Shown one piece after another: positions 25,382-34,663 of a stretch of 64,000 nt of DNA (position 1 is the first letter of the stretch; each line of letters starts with the position of its first letter). Position numbers and translations under genes: made by a program. The notes under the pieces are model-generated. The model searched no databases, had not been told where the DNA came from, and worked only from the letters and a program-made list of their open reading frames with translations. The DNA is taken from the NCBI RefSeq assembly GCF_007829955.1, contig NZ_VIWX01000004.1:558001-622000 (forward strand). The letters run 5' to 3'. The DNA is from Saccharopolyspora dendranthemae (GTDB taxonomy: Bacteria > Actinomycetota > Actinomycetes > Mycobacteriales > Pseudonocardiaceae).

Positions 25382-25411
25382 ATTCTACTGAGCGCGACCA
25401 AATCCCTCTAA
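25382..25411 (-). promoter_or_regulatory. Candidate promoter of the NlpC/P60 gene
   Basis: On the minus strand TTAGAG (25406-25411) and TAGAAT (25382-25387) are separated by 18 bp, which would start transcription near 25375 and give a ~180-nt leader. The remaining bases up to 25576 show nothing recognisable. Confidence 0.4.
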
Positions 25412-25576
25412 CGGAGGATGACTGCTCGCTCACAGTAACGGATCTTTCGTCGCTTTCACCTGGACTTGTCACCACAACACGCCCACCTTCGGGATACGGA
25501 GCGTATCGGAGTGATCCACTATGACTTCGGGCACCTCCCCTGAGTCGGCGGATGGCACCGGACGAGCGGCGAGCGG

Positions 25577-26938
25577 TCAGACCCGGTTCAGCCGGGCCAA
25601 CAACATCGCCGACGACACGGCGTACGCGCCGCGCCGCTGCACCGAGGTCACCACCGCGCGGTCCGAGGTCGCCACCACCACCTGACGACCCCCGGGCTCG
25701 GCGGCCACGAGGTCGCGGATCACGTCGTCGGCCTGCACCCCGGGTTCGCTGAAGAGCACCCGCACACCCCGAGGTCCCGCGGAGGGCACCGCCAGCACGT
25801 CCGCTCCGTCGAAGACGAGCGTGACCTCGGCCCCCGTGCGCGCGGCCAGCGCGGCGAGCTGATGGGCGAGCCGGTCGCGCTGATCGGCCAGCGGGAGTTC
25901 CGGGTACCCGGTCTTGGTGACGTTGTAGCCGTCGACGATCAGGTGCACCGCGGGCAACCCGAGCAGCCTGTCCAGCGCGACGATGTCGCCGACCTCGCCC
26001 GACGTCGCGGTCTGCTCCCGGACCCGCCGCACGACGTCGGCCGGCCTCGGACCGGAACCGGCGGCACCGATCTCGCGGCGAAGGCCGCCGACCGCGCCCT
26101 CCAAGGTCTCCAGCAGCAGCGCCAGCCGGACCTCGTCGCCCTGCCGCGCCTCCCGGGCGCTTTCCCGGGCAACCCGCACATCGGCCGCCGCGCGATCGGC
26201 GCGTTGCCGCTCCTCCTGCGCGCGTTCGCGCTCGCGGTCCCGTTCAGCGGCGATCTCGGCGACGGCCGCGTCCCGATGCTCGCCTGCCAGCGCGAGCTCG
26301 TTCCGGGCGGCTTCGGCGGCGTCCTTGGCCTCCCGCAACCGCATTCCCTGCTCCCGCAGGCGCTTCCGCAGCCGGTCGGCCTCCTCGCTGCCGGCGGCCT
26401 GATCCGCGGACTCCCGCGCCTGCGCCAGTTCGCCCTTGAGCCGCTCGGTCTCGGCAGCCAGCCGCTCGACCTTGGCGAGCGCCGAATCGCGCTCGGCGCG
26501 CAGCTGCCCCTGCTCGCTGCGGAACCCGATCAGCTCGACGTAGTGGGGTGCGGACGCGGCACCCTGCAGCACCGCCGCTGCTCCGGCGGCCACCGGATCC
26601 GGGTTCTGCAGCTCGAGCGCCTCCGGTCGGTGGTTGCGGCACCAGTCCAGCACCGAGGTGCGGAACACCGAGGAGTCCCGGAGCGCGTTGAGCAGCGCCG
26701 GCTGGCCGAGCTTGGCCCGCTTGGCGGGCGCGAAGCGCACCACCGGGCGCAGCGCGGCGGGCACGTCCGTCGAGCGCATCTCGTCGAGAGCGCCCGCGGC
26801 CAGGTCGGCGAGCCTGGCGCGCAGCGGAGGCGGCAGTTCCTCCGGGTCTGCGAACGCGGCACCGGGAGTCTGCTGGGAACCGTCCACAGCAGACTCCGCC
26901 GGGGTGGGACCGTCCGGCCCCGATTTCGGTGTCGCCAT
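25577..26938 (-). CDS. NYN/PIN-like RNase domain protein with central coiled coil
   Basis: 453 residues. The N-terminal third is a helical domain (PPPLRARLADLAAGALDEM ... WCRNHRPEALEL). A long Glu/Arg/Ala coiled coil occupies about 150-300. The C-terminal ~155 residues are a NYN domain of the YacP type: HLIVDGYNVTKTGYPEL, VTLVFDGADV, QADDVIRDLVA and VVVATSDRAVVTSV carry the conserved acidic residues. The fold suggests a metal-dependent ribonuclease, possibly tRNA/rRNA directed. ATG26938 and GTG26944 are both possible starts. It is divergent from the DEDDh/UvrC-like nuclease gene. Confidence 0.83.
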   Translation of the reverse strand: MATPKSGPDGPTPAESAVDGSQQTPGAAFADPEELPPPLRARLADLAAGALDEMRSTDVPAALRPVVRFAPAKRAKLGQPALLNALRDSSVFRTSVLDWCRNHRPEALELQNPDPVAAGAAAVLQGAASAPHYVELIGFRSEQGQLRAERDSALAKVERLAAETERLKGELAQARESADQAAGSEEADRLRKRLREQGMRLREAKDAAEAARNELALAGEHRDAAVAEIAAERDRERERAQEERQRADRAAADVRVARESAREARQGDEVRLALLLETLEGAVGGLRREIGAAGSGPRPADVVRRVREQTATSGEVGDIVALDRLLGLPAVHLIVDGYNVTKTGYPELPLADQRDRLAHQLAALAARTGAEVTLVFDGADVLAVPSAGPRGVRVLFSEPGVQADDVIRDLVAAEPGGRQVVVATSDRAVVTSVQRRGAYAVSSAMLLARLNRV

Positions 26939-27005
26939 CCCCACAGGCTAATCGCCGCGGTCTCGCGCACACGCACGCGCTGCGATGTCGGTAGGGGGAC
27001 GTAAC

Positions 27006-28730
27006 GTGCCGATGATGTCCGCGCACCGCCAACTGACGTTCGACGAGATCACCGTCACCGACGAACTCCCGCTGCACGAGGCGACGTTCGTGGTGGTCGA
27101 TCTTGAGACCACGGGCGGAGACCGGCAGAACGACGCCGTCACCGAGATCGGGGCGGTGAAGGTCCGCGGCGGCGAGGTGCTCGGCGAGTTCGCCACCCTG
27201 GTGAACCCGGAACGCGGCATCCCGCCCTCGGTCGTGTCGATCACCGGCATCACCGAGGCGATGGTGCACGACGCACCTCGCTGGGACAGCGTGCTCCCGG
27301 CGTTCCTGGAGTTCTGCCGGGGCGCGGTGCTGGTGGCGCACAACGCGCCGTTCGACATCGGGTTCCTGCGGGCCGGGTGCGAGCGGCTCGACCTGACGTG
27401 GCCGAAGCCGCAGGTCGTCGACACCGTGAAGCTGGCGCGCCGGGTCCTGACCCGGGACGAGACGCCCAACCACAAGCTCGGCACGTTGGCACGCGTCCTG
27501 GGCGCCCGGACCGAACCGGTGCACCGAGCGCTGGACGACGCCCGCGCGACCGTCGACGTGCTGCACGTCCTGCTCGAACGGCTCGGCCCGCTGGGCGTGC
27601 GCACGCTGGAGGACCTGCTCGGGCACCTCCCCGACGTGACGCCGCAGCAGAAGCGCAAGCGCGGCCTCGCCGATTCGCTGCCCCACTCCCCCGGCGTCTA
27701 CCTCTTCCGCGGCCCCAAGGACGAGGTCCTCTACATCGGCACGGCCTCCGACCTGCGGAGACGCGTGAAGCAGTACTTCACCGCCGGCGAGAAGCGCTCC
27801 AGGGTCAAGGAGATGGTGGGCATCTCCGAGCGGGTCGATCACGTGGAGTGCTCCCACCCGCTGGAGGCGGAGGTGCGGGAGCTGCGGCTGCTGTCCGCGC
27901 ACCAACCGCGGTACAACCGCCGTTCGAAGTTCCCGCAGCGCGCGTGGTGGGTGGTGCTCACCGACGAGGTGTTCCCGCGACTGTCGATCGTGCGCGCCCC
28001 CAGGGCCGACGCGTTGGGGCCCTTCGGTTCCCGCCACGCGGCGACCGCTGCGGTGGACGCGTTGCAGTCGGCGACCACGATCCGCCGCTGCACCGACCGC
28101 CTCTCGCCGCGCAAGCCCGGGCGGCCCTGCGCGCTGCACGAGCTGGGGCGCTGCGGCGCTCCCTGCGCGGGCCTGCAGAGCGCCGAGGACTACGCGCCCG
28201 AGGTCGTCACCATCAGGGACGTCATCCGCGGGCGCAGCGGCGACCTGCTGGACCGGCTCCGCGAGGAGCTGCAACGGCTGTCCGACGGCGAGCGCTACGA
28301 GGACGCCGCCGACCACCGCGACCGGCTCGCCTCTCTGGTCCGCTCCCTCGACCGGGGCCAGCGGCTGTCCGCGCTCGCCTCCGTGCCGGAGCTGGTCGCG
28401 GCCCGCCCGGACGGGCGCGGCGGCTGGCACCTGTCGGTCATCCGGCACGGCAGGCTGGCTTCCGCCGGGGTGGCCCGTCGCGGCGTTCCCCCGATGCCGG
28501 TCGTGGACCTGCTGCAGGCATCGGCGGAAACCGTCCTGGACGGTCCGGGCCCGCTGCACGGCGCGACCGCCGACGAAGCGCGCGTCATCTACCGCTGGCT
28601 CACCACCGGCGGCACGCGCCTGGTGCGCACCACCGACCCGTGGACCGAGCCGGCGAACGCCGCAGGCTCCTGGCGGACCTGGCTGGAGAAGGCGACCGCG
28701 GGAAGAACCCCCTACGCGGCCATCGACTGA
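27006..28730 (+). CDS. DEDDh exonuclease fused to UvrC-like GIY-YIG domain (Rv2191 type)
   Basis: 574 residues. The N-terminal domain is a DnaQ-like 3'-5' exonuclease (VVVDLETTGG, LVAHNAPFDIGFL, HRALDDARAT). After a short linker comes a GIY-YIG fold (PGVYLFRGPKDEVLYIGTASDLRRRVKQYF split over 240-270) and UvrC-like sequence including CALHELGRCGAPC and a UVR-like DRLREELQRLSDGERYEDAADHRDRL region. The homologous mycobacterial Rv2191 has the same fusion and resembles Cho-type excision nucleases, so a DNA-repair role is likely. GTG27006 has GGGGG seven bases upstream; ATG26985 is less likely. Confidence 0.9.
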   Translation: MPMMSAHRQLTFDEITVTDELPLHEATFVVVDLETTGGDRQNDAVTEIGAVKVRGGEVLGEFATLVNPERGIPPSVVSITGITEAMVHDAPRWDSVLPAFLEFCRGAVLVAHNAPFDIGFLRAGCERLDLTWPKPQVVDTVKLARRVLTRDETPNHKLGTLARVLGARTEPVHRALDDARATVDVLHVLLERLGPLGVRTLEDLLGHLPDVTPQQKRKRGLADSLPHSPGVYLFRGPKDEVLYIGTASDLRRRVKQYFTAGEKRSRVKEMVGISERVDHVECSHPLEAEVRELRLLSAHQPRYNRRSKFPQRAWWVVLTDEVFPRLSIVRAPRADALGPFGSRHAATAAVDALQSATTIRRCTDRLSPRKPGRPCALHELGRCGAPCAGLQSAEDYAPEVVTIRDVIRGRSGDLLDRLREELQRLSDGERYEDAADHRDRLASLVRSLDRGQRLSALASVPELVAARPDGRGGWHLSVIRHGRLASAGVARRGVPPMPVVDLLQASAETVLDGPGPLHGATADEARVIYRWLTTGGTRLVRTTDPWTEPANAAGSWRTWLEKATAGRTPYAAID

Positions 28731-28758
28731 CCACCCGGCCTCGGTGGCGTGTGGTGGG

Positions 28759-28792
28759 GGGTGGGGAAGTTTTCATGAAAACTTCCCCACCC
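28759..28792. terminator. 34-bp perfect palindrome between convergent genes
   Basis: GGGTGGGGAAGTTTTCA (28759-28775) is followed directly by its exact complement (28776-28792). With no loop it can form a cruciform or a hairpin with a tight turn; it separates two convergent genes and probably terminates both. Confidence 0.7.
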
Positions 28793-28807
28793 GGCGCGAG
28801 ACCTCGC

Positions 28808-29233
28808 TCAGGCGATCATGTCGAAGGCAGCGTTGATCTTGGTGGGCCGCAGGCGGACGACGAGCTCGCCCGGAACGCCGTTGCGGATGCCGTACTTCTC
28901 GGCCTCGTCCGGTCCGATGTAGCGGGCGGCGATCGCGGTGGCCGTGTCGACGAGGTCCTGCCTGTCCTCCGAGATCTCGGCCGTGCCCTGGACCTGCACG
29001 AACGCGAAGGGAGGCTGCGGCAGGTCGACGCACAGGGTCAGTCGCGGATCGCGGAGCAGGGACTTGCCCTTGGCGGACTGCTTGCCGGTGTTGAACACCA
29101 GAACGTCGCCGTCCACGACGAACCACACCGGCGCCACCAGCGGGCGTCCGTCGGCTGCCGTGAACCCCACCAGACCGGTGCGGGTGCCTTGCGAGAGGAA
29201 CTCCCGGACCTTCGGATCTTGCAGCGTAGCCAT
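28808..29233 (-). CDS. PPOX-class split-barrel oxidoreductase (probably F420- or FMN-dependent)
   Basis: 141 residues forming the full split beta-barrel: LSQGTRTGLVGFTAADGRPLVAPVWFVVDGD, NTGKQSAKGKSLLRDPRLTLCVD and VQVQGTAEISED. The KSLLRDPR segment is shared by the F420-dependent PPOX group. ATG29233 is clear. The gene is convergent with the nuclease gene and lies before the qcr operon terminator. Physiological substrate unknown. Confidence 0.82.
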   Translation of the reverse strand: MATLQDPKVREFLSQGTRTGLVGFTAADGRPLVAPVWFVVDGDVLVFNTGKQSAKGKSLLRDPRLTLCVDLPQPPFAFVQVQGTAEISEDRQDLVDTATAIAARYIGPDEAEKYGIRNGVPGELVVRLRPTKINAAFDMIA

Positions 29234-29279
29234 GCCCGGGACGCTACCGACAGCCTCGACGGCCCGCTGGAGAAGCGAA

Positions 29280-29312
29280 ACGGCCCGGCACCCGCTCGGG
29301 GTACCGGGCCGT
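29280..29312. terminator. Terminator of the ctaE-qcrCAB operon
   Basis: ACGGCCCGG (29280-29288) and CCGGGCCGT (29304-29312), with CACCC/GGGT pairing inside, 15 bp beyond the qcrB stop. Confidence 0.75.
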
Positions 29313-29326
29313 CTCGGCTTCAGCTC

Positions 29327-30982
29327 TTACTCGTCGCCCTGCGACGGCTTGCCCGCCGTCAGCTCCGAGCTGTCCTCCGCTTGGCGGACCTCGTCCTGGT
29401 GACGGGCCCGCTTCAGCGCGGCGGTCTCGTCGACCGGGTCGGGCCGCAGCAAGCTGCCCTCGACCGGATGACCGGCCGCGCCCAGGTCGTTCATCTTCTT
29501 CGGCACCGGTGCGCCCTGGTAGGGCAGCGCCTCCGGGTGACCGTGGTCGTCCACCGGGCCGAGCGGCTGGTGGACCTCGATGAACTCACCGTGCGGGAGC
29601 CGCTTGATGATGCCGGTCTCGACGCCGTGGTCGAGCACCTCCCGGTCGCTGTGCTGGAGACCCAGGCACATCCGGTAGGTGATCCAGTAGGCGATCGGCG
29701 GCAGCACGAGCAGGCCGACGCGTCCGCCCCACGTCATCGCGTTCAGCGAGATGTTGAACTCGAACGCGATGATGTCGTTCGTACCGGAGATCATCAGCAC
29801 CATGAAGAACGTCAGCGCCATGGCACCCAGCGAGGTGCGTACCGGGTTGTCGCGCGGACGCTGCAGCAGGTTGTGGTGCGCGGTGTCGCCGCTGAGCTTG
29901 CGCTCGATGGCGGGGTACATGATCGCGGCCGTGAAGATCATGCCCATGAACAGCACGGTCGGGAAGAACACCGCCGGGATCGTGAACGGCCCCAGGTAGA
30001 CCTCCCAGGCCGGCCACAGACGCGACGAACCGTCCGTCCAGATCATGTACCAGTCGGGCTGCGACGCGGCGGAGATCTGCGAGGCGATGTACGGGCCGAG
30101 GTTCCAGATCGGGTTGATCTGGAAGACACCGGCCAGGATCGCGCAGACGCCGACGACGATCGCGAAGAAGGCACCGGCCTTGACCGCGAACACCGGCATG
30201 ATCCGGACACCGACCACGTTGCTCTCGGTGCGCTTCACGCCCGGGAACTGGGTGTGCTTCTGGTACCAGACCAGCGCCAGGTGCGCCGCGACCAGACCCA
30301 GGATCAGGCCGGGCAGCAGGAACACGTGGAACAGGTAGAAGCGCGGGATCAGGTCGGTGCCGGGGAACTCCGCGCCGAACAGGATCCAGTGCACCCAGGT
30401 GCCCAGCACCGGGACCGACATCGCGATGCCGGAGGCGATCCGGACACCGGTGCCGGAGAGCAGGTCGTCCGGCAGCGAGTAGCCCGTGAAGCCCTCGAAC
30501 ATGCCCAGGATGAACAGCGTGACGCCGATCATCCAGTTCGTCTCACGCGGGCGCCGGAACGCGCCGGTGAAGAAGATGCGGAGCATGTGCGCCACCATCG
30601 ACGCCATGAACAGCAGCGCCGCCCAGTGGTGCAGCTGACGGGCGAACAGACCGCCGCGGACCTCGAAGGAGATGTCCAGCGTGCTCTCGAAGGCCCGGGA
30701 CATCTCCACACCGCGCAGGTTGGTGAAGACGCCCTGGTACTCGACCTCCTGCATGGAGGGGTCGAAAAAGAAAGCCAAGTAGGTGCCCGTGACCAGCAGC
30801 AGGATGAACGTGTAGAGCGCGATCTCGCCGAGCAGGAACGACCAGTGCGTCGGGAAGACCTTGTTCAGCTGCCGCCGCATGCCGGGAGCGAACCTGTAGC
30901 GCGTGTCCAGCTCGTCGGCCGCGTGCGCGACTTTGCCGTACAGCTTGCTCTCTCCCTTCGTGGGCGTGGTGATCGAACTCAT
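29327..30982 (-). CDS. qcrB: Cytochrome bc1 complex cytochrome b subunit
   Basis: 551 residues. The protein carries the two b hemes and the quinol sites of the actinobacterial menaquinol:cytochrome c reductase. Heme-ligand His pairs are in ARQLHHWAALLFMASMVAHMLR and in RFYLFHVFLLPGLILGLVAAHL. The quinol-site segment reads INPIWNLGPY. The ~120-residue hydrophilic C-terminal extension is typical for actinobacteria. ATG30982 overlaps the qcrA stop (ATGA). The bc1 complex forms a supercomplex with the aa3 oxidase, whose genes lie next to it. Confidence 0.97.
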   Translation of the reverse strand: MSSITTPTKGESKLYGKVAHAADELDTRYRFAPGMRRQLNKVFPTHWSFLLGEIALYTFILLLVTGTYLAFFFDPSMQEVEYQGVFTNLRGVEMSRAFESTLDISFEVRGGLFARQLHHWAALLFMASMVAHMLRIFFTGAFRRPRETNWMIGVTLFILGMFEGFTGYSLPDDLLSGTGVRIASGIAMSVPVLGTWVHWILFGAEFPGTDLIPRFYLFHVFLLPGLILGLVAAHLALVWYQKHTQFPGVKRTESNVVGVRIMPVFAVKAGAFFAIVVGVCAILAGVFQINPIWNLGPYIASQISAASQPDWYMIWTDGSSRLWPAWEVYLGPFTIPAVFFPTVLFMGMIFTAAIMYPAIERKLSGDTAHHNLLQRPRDNPVRTSLGAMALTFFMVLMISGTNDIIAFEFNISLNAMTWGGRVGLLVLPPIAYWITYRMCLGLQHSDREVLDHGVETGIIKRLPHGEFIEVHQPLGPVDDHGHPEALPYQGAPVPKKMNDLGAAGHPVEGSLLRPDPVDETAALKRARHQDEVRQAEDSSELTAGKPSQGDE

Positions 30983-32109
30983 GACTTACGCTCCCAGTAC
31001 GCCGGACCGACGGGCTCGATGAAGTCGCCTTTCGCCACGAAGTAGCCGTCCTCGTCCACCGTGATCGGCAGCTGGGGCAGCGCGCGGGTGGCAGGGCCGA
31101 ACACCGGCTTCGCGTAGGTGTTGACCACGTCGAACTGCGACTGGTGGCACGGGCAGAGCAGACGGCCGGTCTGCTGCTCGAAAAGCGACGTCGGGCAACC
31201 GAGGTGGGTGCAGATCTTCGAGTAGGCGTAGTAGTCGCCGTAGTTGAAGTCTTCCTGACCCTTGCGCTTGAGCGGCTTGCTGCCGGGGCGCAGCCGGATC
31301 AGCATGACCGGCGCGTCGCCCTTGCGCATCGAGGTGATCAGCTCTTCCTCGTCGTGCCGCCAGGCTTCGCGGAACGGGAAGACGGTCTCGAAGCCGCCGG
31401 CCTCGATGTCCTCGGGACGCAGCAGCGAGACGTCGTGCGGGTTGCCCGTGTCCCGTCGCAGGTAGATCTTCTCGCCGGGGTGCTCCGGCATCCAACCGGT
31501 GTGCAGCAGCGACTCCTGGCCCTCTTCGGCCCAGGGGTTGCGGACCATGCCGCCGAGGGCGAACACGCCGGCGCTCAGGCCGAAGGCACCCAGGCCGAAG
31601 CCGGCGGTGCGCGTGATCATCTTGCGGCGGGCGATGCCGCTGCGGTTGCCGGCGTCGGCCAGGATCGCGGCGGTCGTCTGCCGGTCGACCTCGCTGGAAC
31701 CGTGGCCGTCGTGGCGCTGCTGCACCGCGACCTCGTGCGGGATGAACTTCTTCTGGTACTGCACGACGCCGATGCCGACGGCCAGGATGGACAGGCCGAG
31801 GAAGAAACCGATCAGCGGGTTGTACAGCGAGTAGATGAAGTGCTCGCGCGCCTCGGTCGAGGGCTGGTAGTCCCACGGCCAGAAGAGGAACACCGCGATG
31901 AACGCGAGCCCGGACAGCCCGGCCAGCACGAACCAGGCGGCCACCGACCGCTCGGCCCGACGCTCGGCGCGGGTGTCGGGGACCGGGAAGTTGTCCCGGT
32001 ACTCGACGAGCTCGACGTCGTCGAGGGCGAGGCCGAGCCGCATCTTCTCGTCGCGGCTCATCTCGGCCAGTTCGGCCTCGGTGTAGTCCTTGTTCTCTTG
32101 CTCGCTCAT
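30979..32109 (-). CDS. qcrA: Cytochrome bc1 complex Rieske iron-sulfur subunit
   Basis: 376 residues. Three membrane helices are visible (two around 60-115 and one near 165-190), as in other actinobacterial QcrA proteins. The [2Fe-2S] ligands lie in KICTHLGCPTSLF and LLCPCHQSQFD, with the disulfide cysteines included. ATG32109 overlaps the qcrC stop and its own stop overlaps qcrB, so the three genes are translated in series. Transfer of electrons from menaquinol to the QcrC hemes is its known role. Confidence 0.97.
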   Translation of the reverse strand: MSEQENKDYTEAELAEMSRDEKMRLGLALDDVELVEYRDNFPVPDTRAERRAERSVAAWFVLAGLSGLAFIAVFLFWPWDYQPSTEAREHFIYSLYNPLIGFFLGLSILAVGIGVVQYQKKFIPHEVAVQQRHDGHGSSEVDRQTTAAILADAGNRSGIARRKMITRTAGFGLGAFGLSAGVFALGGMVRNPWAEEGQESLLHTGWMPEHPGEKIYLRRDTGNPHDVSLLRPEDIEAGGFETVFPFREAWRHDEEELITSMRKGDAPVMLIRLRPGSKPLKRKGQEDFNYGDYYAYSKICTHLGCPTSLFEQQTGRLLCPCHQSQFDVVNTYAKPVFGPATRALPQLPITVDEDGYFVAKGDFIEPVGPAYWERKS

Positions 32110-32912
32110 GCCCTGGCTCCGATCCACAGGGTGAGGCCGATCAGCGCACCGAGACCCACGACCCAGGCGATGACCGTTTCCGGTCCCGGCCCGTAGCCAC
32201 CCAGGGAGTTGCCGCCCGGGTTGTTGTTGCCGTTGGTCACGGACTTGACGTAGGCGATGATGTCCTTCTTCTCTTCCGGCGTGAGCTGCCGGTCCGAGAA
32301 CTTGGGCATGTTCTGCGGACCGGTGACCATCGCGTGGTAGATGTCCTGCTCAGTCGCCTCGTCCAGGTTCGGCGCGAACTTGCCGGAAGACATCGCGATG
32401 CCGCGCCCGGTGAAGTTGTGGCAGGACGCGCAGTTCAGGCGGTAGAGCTCGCCGCCGCGCGACGGGTCGCCGCCCTGCAGCGCCTCGCCGGACTGCTTCT
32501 GCGCCTCCGGTCCGCCGCCGTAGGTCTGCACGTAGGCGCCCAGCGCGTCGATCTCCTCCGGGCTGAACTTCGGCGGCTTGCGCGTCGCCTGAGCTTCCTG
32601 CCGGACCATCGGCATGCGGCCGGTGGAGACCTGGAAGTGCACTGCGGCATCGCCGACGCCCGTCAGGCTGGGTCCACGGTCCTGCACGCCCTGCAGGTTG
32701 GATCCGTGGCAGCTGATGCAGGCGTTGTTGTAGAGCTGCTCGCCCTGCCTCACCAGCGCCGGGTCCGCGGCGGCGTGCGCGGTCTGCGGTTCGGGAGTCA
32801 GGACGGTGTACAGCCCACCGGCACCCACCAACGCAATGCCCAGCGCCAGTACACCGGAGATCCGTCGCTTGAGCTTCGAGCCCGCGCGGTTCCGTTTCTT
32901 AGTGGTGGTCAT
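32106..32912 (-). CDS. qcrC: Cytochrome bc1 complex diheme cytochrome c subunit
   Basis: 268 residues. An N-terminal signal-anchor (ISGVLALGIALVGAGGLYTVL), two cytochrome c domains with CISCH and CASCH heme motifs, and a C-terminal membrane helix (VIAWVVGLGALIGLTLWIG) are present. In actinobacteria this subunit passes electrons straight to the aa3 oxidase without soluble cytochrome c. ATG32912. Confidence 0.97.
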   Translation of the reverse strand: MTTTKKRNRAGSKLKRRISGVLALGIALVGAGGLYTVLTPEPQTAHAAADPALVRQGEQLYNNACISCHGSNLQGVQDRGPSLTGVGDAAVHFQVSTGRMPMVRQEAQATRKPPKFSPEEIDALGAYVQTYGGGPEAQKQSGEALQGGDPSRGGELYRLNCASCHNFTGRGIAMSSGKFAPNLDEATEQDIYHAMVTGPQNMPKFSDRQLTPEEKKDIIAYVKSVTNGNNNPGGNSLGGYGPGPETVIAWVVGLGALIGLTLWIGARA

Positions 32913-33000
32913 GAGTGCGGCAACCCTTGCTGTCCGGTTCGGGGTGTTCGTTTCGGCCTCGTTCGTGCCAGGCGATCGAGGTTCCTCGCTGGAGGAGCGA

Positions 33001-33612
33001 TCACGGGACGAGGTAGATCACGGCGAAGAGGCCGATCCACACGATGTCCACGAAGTGCCAGTAGTACGACACGACGATCGCTGCGATGGCTTGAGCCGGC
33101 GTGAACTTGCTGAGCTTCGTCCGGATGATCAGGAAGACGAACGCGACCAACCCGCCGATGACGTGCAGCCCGTGGAAGCCGGTCGTCATGTAGAAGACCG
33201 TTCCGTAGGCCGACGACGCGATCGTGGTCGCGTGCTCGGTGACCAACTGGAAGTACTCACCGGCCTGCCCGAGCACGAAGATCGTGCCCATGATCAGCGT
33301 GATCACGTACCACCGGCGGAGACCGAAGACGTCACCCCGCTCCGCCGCGAACACGCCCCACTGGCAGGTGAACGAAGACGCCACCAGGATGATCGTGAAC
33401 GGGAGGGCATACGGGAGGTTCAGGTGAGTGGGCGGTGGTGGCCACGCGCCCTCGTTCTGCGCCTTCACCGTGAAGAACATGGCGAAGAGTCCAGCGAAGA
33501 ACATCAGCTCGCTGGCCAACCAAACGATGGTGCCGACGCTGACCATGTTGGGGCGGTTCAGCGAGTGCACGCGTTGACTGATTGAGGGCGCTGCCGTTGT
33601 CACGCGACGCAT
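33001..33612 (-). CDS. ctaE: Cytochrome c oxidase subunit III
   Basis: 203 residues with five membrane helices. Subunit III features are FTVKAQNEGAWPPPP, GTIFVLGQAGEYFQL and TTGFHGLHVIGG, plus YYWHFVDIVWIGLF at the end. It heads the ctaE-qcrCAB operon, 88 bp before qcrC. ATG33612 and GTG33603 are both possible starts. Confidence 0.95.
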   Translation of the reverse strand: MRRVTTAAPSISQRVHSLNRPNMVSVGTIVWLASELMFFAGLFAMFFTVKAQNEGAWPPPPTHLNLPYALPFTIILVASSFTCQWGVFAAERGDVFGLRRWYVITLIMGTIFVLGQAGEYFQLVTEHATTIASSAYGTVFYMTTGFHGLHVIGGLVAFVFLIIRTKLSKFTPAQAIAAIVVSYYWHFVDIVWIGLFAVIYLVP

Positions 33613-33698
33613 TATGTCTTGCAGCTTTTCCCCTCGCGCCCTCGGGTCCTCCCCCGCGGTCCCGGGGTGATCGGATTGCGACCTGGAGGTAACTCAAC

Positions 33699-34136
33699 GT
33701 GAAAACTCTTCGGTCCGCGTTGGCTGCGCTGGGACTCGGCCGCCGAGACCGCCGCGAGCCCGTGATCAGCATCGATGACCCCGAGCTGCAGGTGGTCGTG
33801 CAGTCCTACGACGACACCGAGGCCGCCTCGGCGGCTCTTGCCAGAGCCGCCGGGTGGGACCCCGAGAGCCCTGCTGTCCTGCGCCACCACCTGGCACTTC
33901 CGTGTGACGCGGTCGACACCGCGAGAGCCTTGCTGGCCTCGGATGAGTGGATCCTGCGCCCCGGAGGCCGCGGAGATGACCTCAGCGTGTCCGGTTTGAC
34001 CCCGTTGGTCGCGCTCCGTGTGCAGCGATTGGATGCGTTGCATTGCTCACAGGAGACCTCCCGGATGGCCGGTCTGGCGCAACGGCACGGGGGCGAGACC
34101 TTCGGCTGGGACGCCCTGCAGCCCGGAGCCGGATGA
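33699..34136 (+). CDS. Conserved hypothetical protein
   Basis: 145 residues, no membrane segment. GTG33699 has GGAGG nine bases upstream and the frame shows clean actinobacterial codon use. The sequence has a basic N-terminus (KTLRSALAALGLGRRDRR) and an alpha/beta pattern (VISIDDPELQVVVQSYDDTEAASAALARAAGW). I do not recognise the family. It is divergent from ctaE across 86 bp and precedes the receiver-like gene. Confidence 0.65.
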   Translation: MKTLRSALAALGLGRRDRREPVISIDDPELQVVVQSYDDTEAASAALARAAGWDPESPAVLRHHLALPCDAVDTARALLASDEWILRPGGRGDDLSVSGLTPLVALRVQRLDALHCSQETSRMAGLAQRHGGETFGWDALQPGAG

Positions 34137-34255
34137 TCGAATCCGGCCGGGTGGCTACTGTCACACCCGCTCGGGCGGCTAGCATTCGGACGTGAACGTC
34201 CCGTGCTGCGCAGATCGGGCGCGGGTGCCGGAGCAAGCTCGCCGAGGAGCCAGTG

Positions 34256-34663
34256 ATGAGCACCGCAACAACGAACGTTCTCGTGTTCAGCCACCGCGCC
34301 GAGGTCCGGGAGGCGATCATCAACGCCGTCGGACGCCGCCCGGCGCCCGATCTGGACCGGCTGCACTACATCGAGGCGAGCACCGTCGCCGACGTGATCA
34401 GCGATGTCGACGCGGGCAAGGCGGACCTGCTCATCCTGGACGGCGAAGCCCAGCCGACCGGCGGCATGGGCGTCTCCCGGCAGCTCAAGAACGAGATCAC
34501 CCAGTGCCCGCCGGTGATCGTCGCGGTCCGCCGCAAGGACGACCGCTGGCTCGCGACCTGGTCGCAGGCCGACGCCGTTCTCGTGCACCCGCTGGACCCG
34601 CTGGCCTCCGCCGAGACCGTCGCCGAGGTCCTGCGCACCCAGGGCAAGCCGGTTCCCGCCTGA
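34256..34663 (+). CDS. Response-regulator receiver-like protein
   Basis: 135 residues: a stand-alone alpha/beta receiver-type fold. TTNVLVFSHRAEVREAI starts the first strand and ADLLILDGEAQPTGGMGVSRQLK carries the Asp at the phosphorylation-site position. The usual acidic pair near the N-terminus is missing (FSHR instead of DD), so phosphorylation is doubtful. GAGGAG lies five bases before ATG34256. It sits directly upstream of trpD in the same direction, an arrangement common in this group of actinobacteria, but no functional link is known. Confidence 0.65.
   Translation: MSTATTNVLVFSHRAEVREAIINAVGRRPAPDLDRLHYIEASTVADVISDVDAGKADLLILDGEAQPTGGMGVSRQLKNEITQCPPVIVAVRRKDDRWLATWSQADAVLVHPLDPLASAETVAEVLRTQGKPVPA

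Noticed and set aside
28731..31045. Long plus-strand open frame opposite qcrB
   Set aside because: Antisense shadow of the qcr genes with Arg/His/Asp-rich composition; the minus-strand proteins are unmistakable.
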